Shown here in pieces: positions 63,891 to 64,000 of a DNA stretch of 64,000 bases. The stretch's first letter is position 1. Every line of letters begins with the position of its first letter. The stretch lies in the NCBI RefSeq assembly GCF_901538355.1, contig NZ_LR593887.1, positions 2,456,920-2,520,919 on the forward strand. The letters are read 5' to 3'. The notes beneath the pieces were generated by a model that was not told the DNA's origin, ran no database searches, and was given only the letters and a program-made list of their open reading frames with translations. The stretch is from Tuwongella immobilis (GTDB lineage: Bacteria; Planctomycetota; Planctomycetia; Gemmatales; Gemmataceae). A program made the translations under genes and the position numbers.

Positions 63891-64000
63891 ATGCTCGATC
63901 AACTTCTGCGAATCATCGGCCTCGATGATGGCTTCATCGAGAATCTCAGCGATGTCACCTTTGCGGTGCAATCGCCGGTGATTCTCGCCGTGGGGTTGAT
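63891..64000 (+). CDS. Start of the next gene of the BatA cluster, cut by the window edge
   Basis: An ATG at 63891 with GGCGAG just upstream opens a frame to the right edge: MLDQLLRIIGLDDGFIENL, then a hydrophobic stretch starting VQSPVILAVGLI. The likely product is another VWA or glutamine-amidotransferase-like membrane protein, as usual after DUF4175 genes, but only 36 residues are visible. It is 96 bases past the DUF4175 stop. Confidence 0.5.
   Translation, partial: MLDQLLRIIGLDDGFIENLSDVTFAVQSPVILAVGL

Noticed and set aside
1-64000. CRISPR arrays, insertion sequences, integrases, tRNA or rRNA genes
   Set aside because: No regular spaced repeats, transposase or integrase motifs, and no T-loop GTTCGA pattern in a gap that folds as tRNA were found by eye. 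A covariance-model scan would be needed to exclude small RNAs.

Overview
The window reads as chromosomal DNA of a planctomycete, most likely a Gemmata relative (Gemmataceae). It carries families that are expanded in or typical of that group: a BBP7 beta-barrel, a DUF1559 prepilin-like protein, a Tat-exported DUF1501 protein, a PVC-type CxxCH cytochrome with a beta-propeller, CRTAC1/ASPIC-UnbV proteins, a BatA-DUF4175 cluster, a secreted FG-GAP protein with a planctomycete-style N-terminus, and a type-B ribosomal protein L31. No tRNA, rRNA, CRISPR array, insertion sequence or phage gene was recognised. Codon use looks uniform, so nothing marks a recent island.

Layout. 0-11.5 kb (+): a partial helical-repeat protein, a secreted protein, an AddB/AddA-like recombination pair, a Tat-exported Gfo/Idh/MocA oxidoreductase and a secreted toroid-fold protein with a CxxCH motif. 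11.6-20.9 kb (-): Fur, a FlgM-like protein, endonuclease V, a small membrane protein, a GH57 branching enzyme, an Hsp70/actin-like ATPase with a GrpE-like partner, an amidohydrolase and a GNAT acetyltransferase. 21.2-26.6 kb (+): the FG-GAP/polyproline protein and a DUF1501-DUF362 pair. 26.6-39.4 kb (-): a BBP7 porin-like protein and a tight five-gene run (multihaem cytochrome, CRTAC1, NHL lipoprotein, large VWA membrane protein, MoxR). 39.5-44.1 kb (+): a nitrilase and a large TPR-CRTAC1 protein. 44.1-44.9 kb (-): a zinc-type ArsR/SmtB repressor with a His-rich protein. 45.2-51.1 kb (+): a DUF1559 protein with lipoprotein, a haem-binding propeller cytochrome and an SDR. 51.2-53.7 kb (-): a soluble VWA protein and a TIGR03364-like flavoprotein. 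53.9-64 kb: a metallophosphoesterase, L31 (-), a rhodanese, then BatA-VWA and DUF4175 genes whose cluster runs off the right edge.

Two places look most like undescribed systems. (1) The five-gene operon 28652-39371 joins a membrane multihaem cytochrome/TPR protein and two propeller-type exported proteins to a MoxR-VWA chaperone pair, with a second CRTAC1 gene diverging from the same intergenic region. (2) The two-gene unit 16072-18543 pairs an Hsp70-type nucleotide-binding domain lacking a substrate domain with a protein whose C-terminus resembles the GrpE beta-domain and whose N-terminus resembles a winged helix. All family assignments come from reading motifs by eye. No database search was run.
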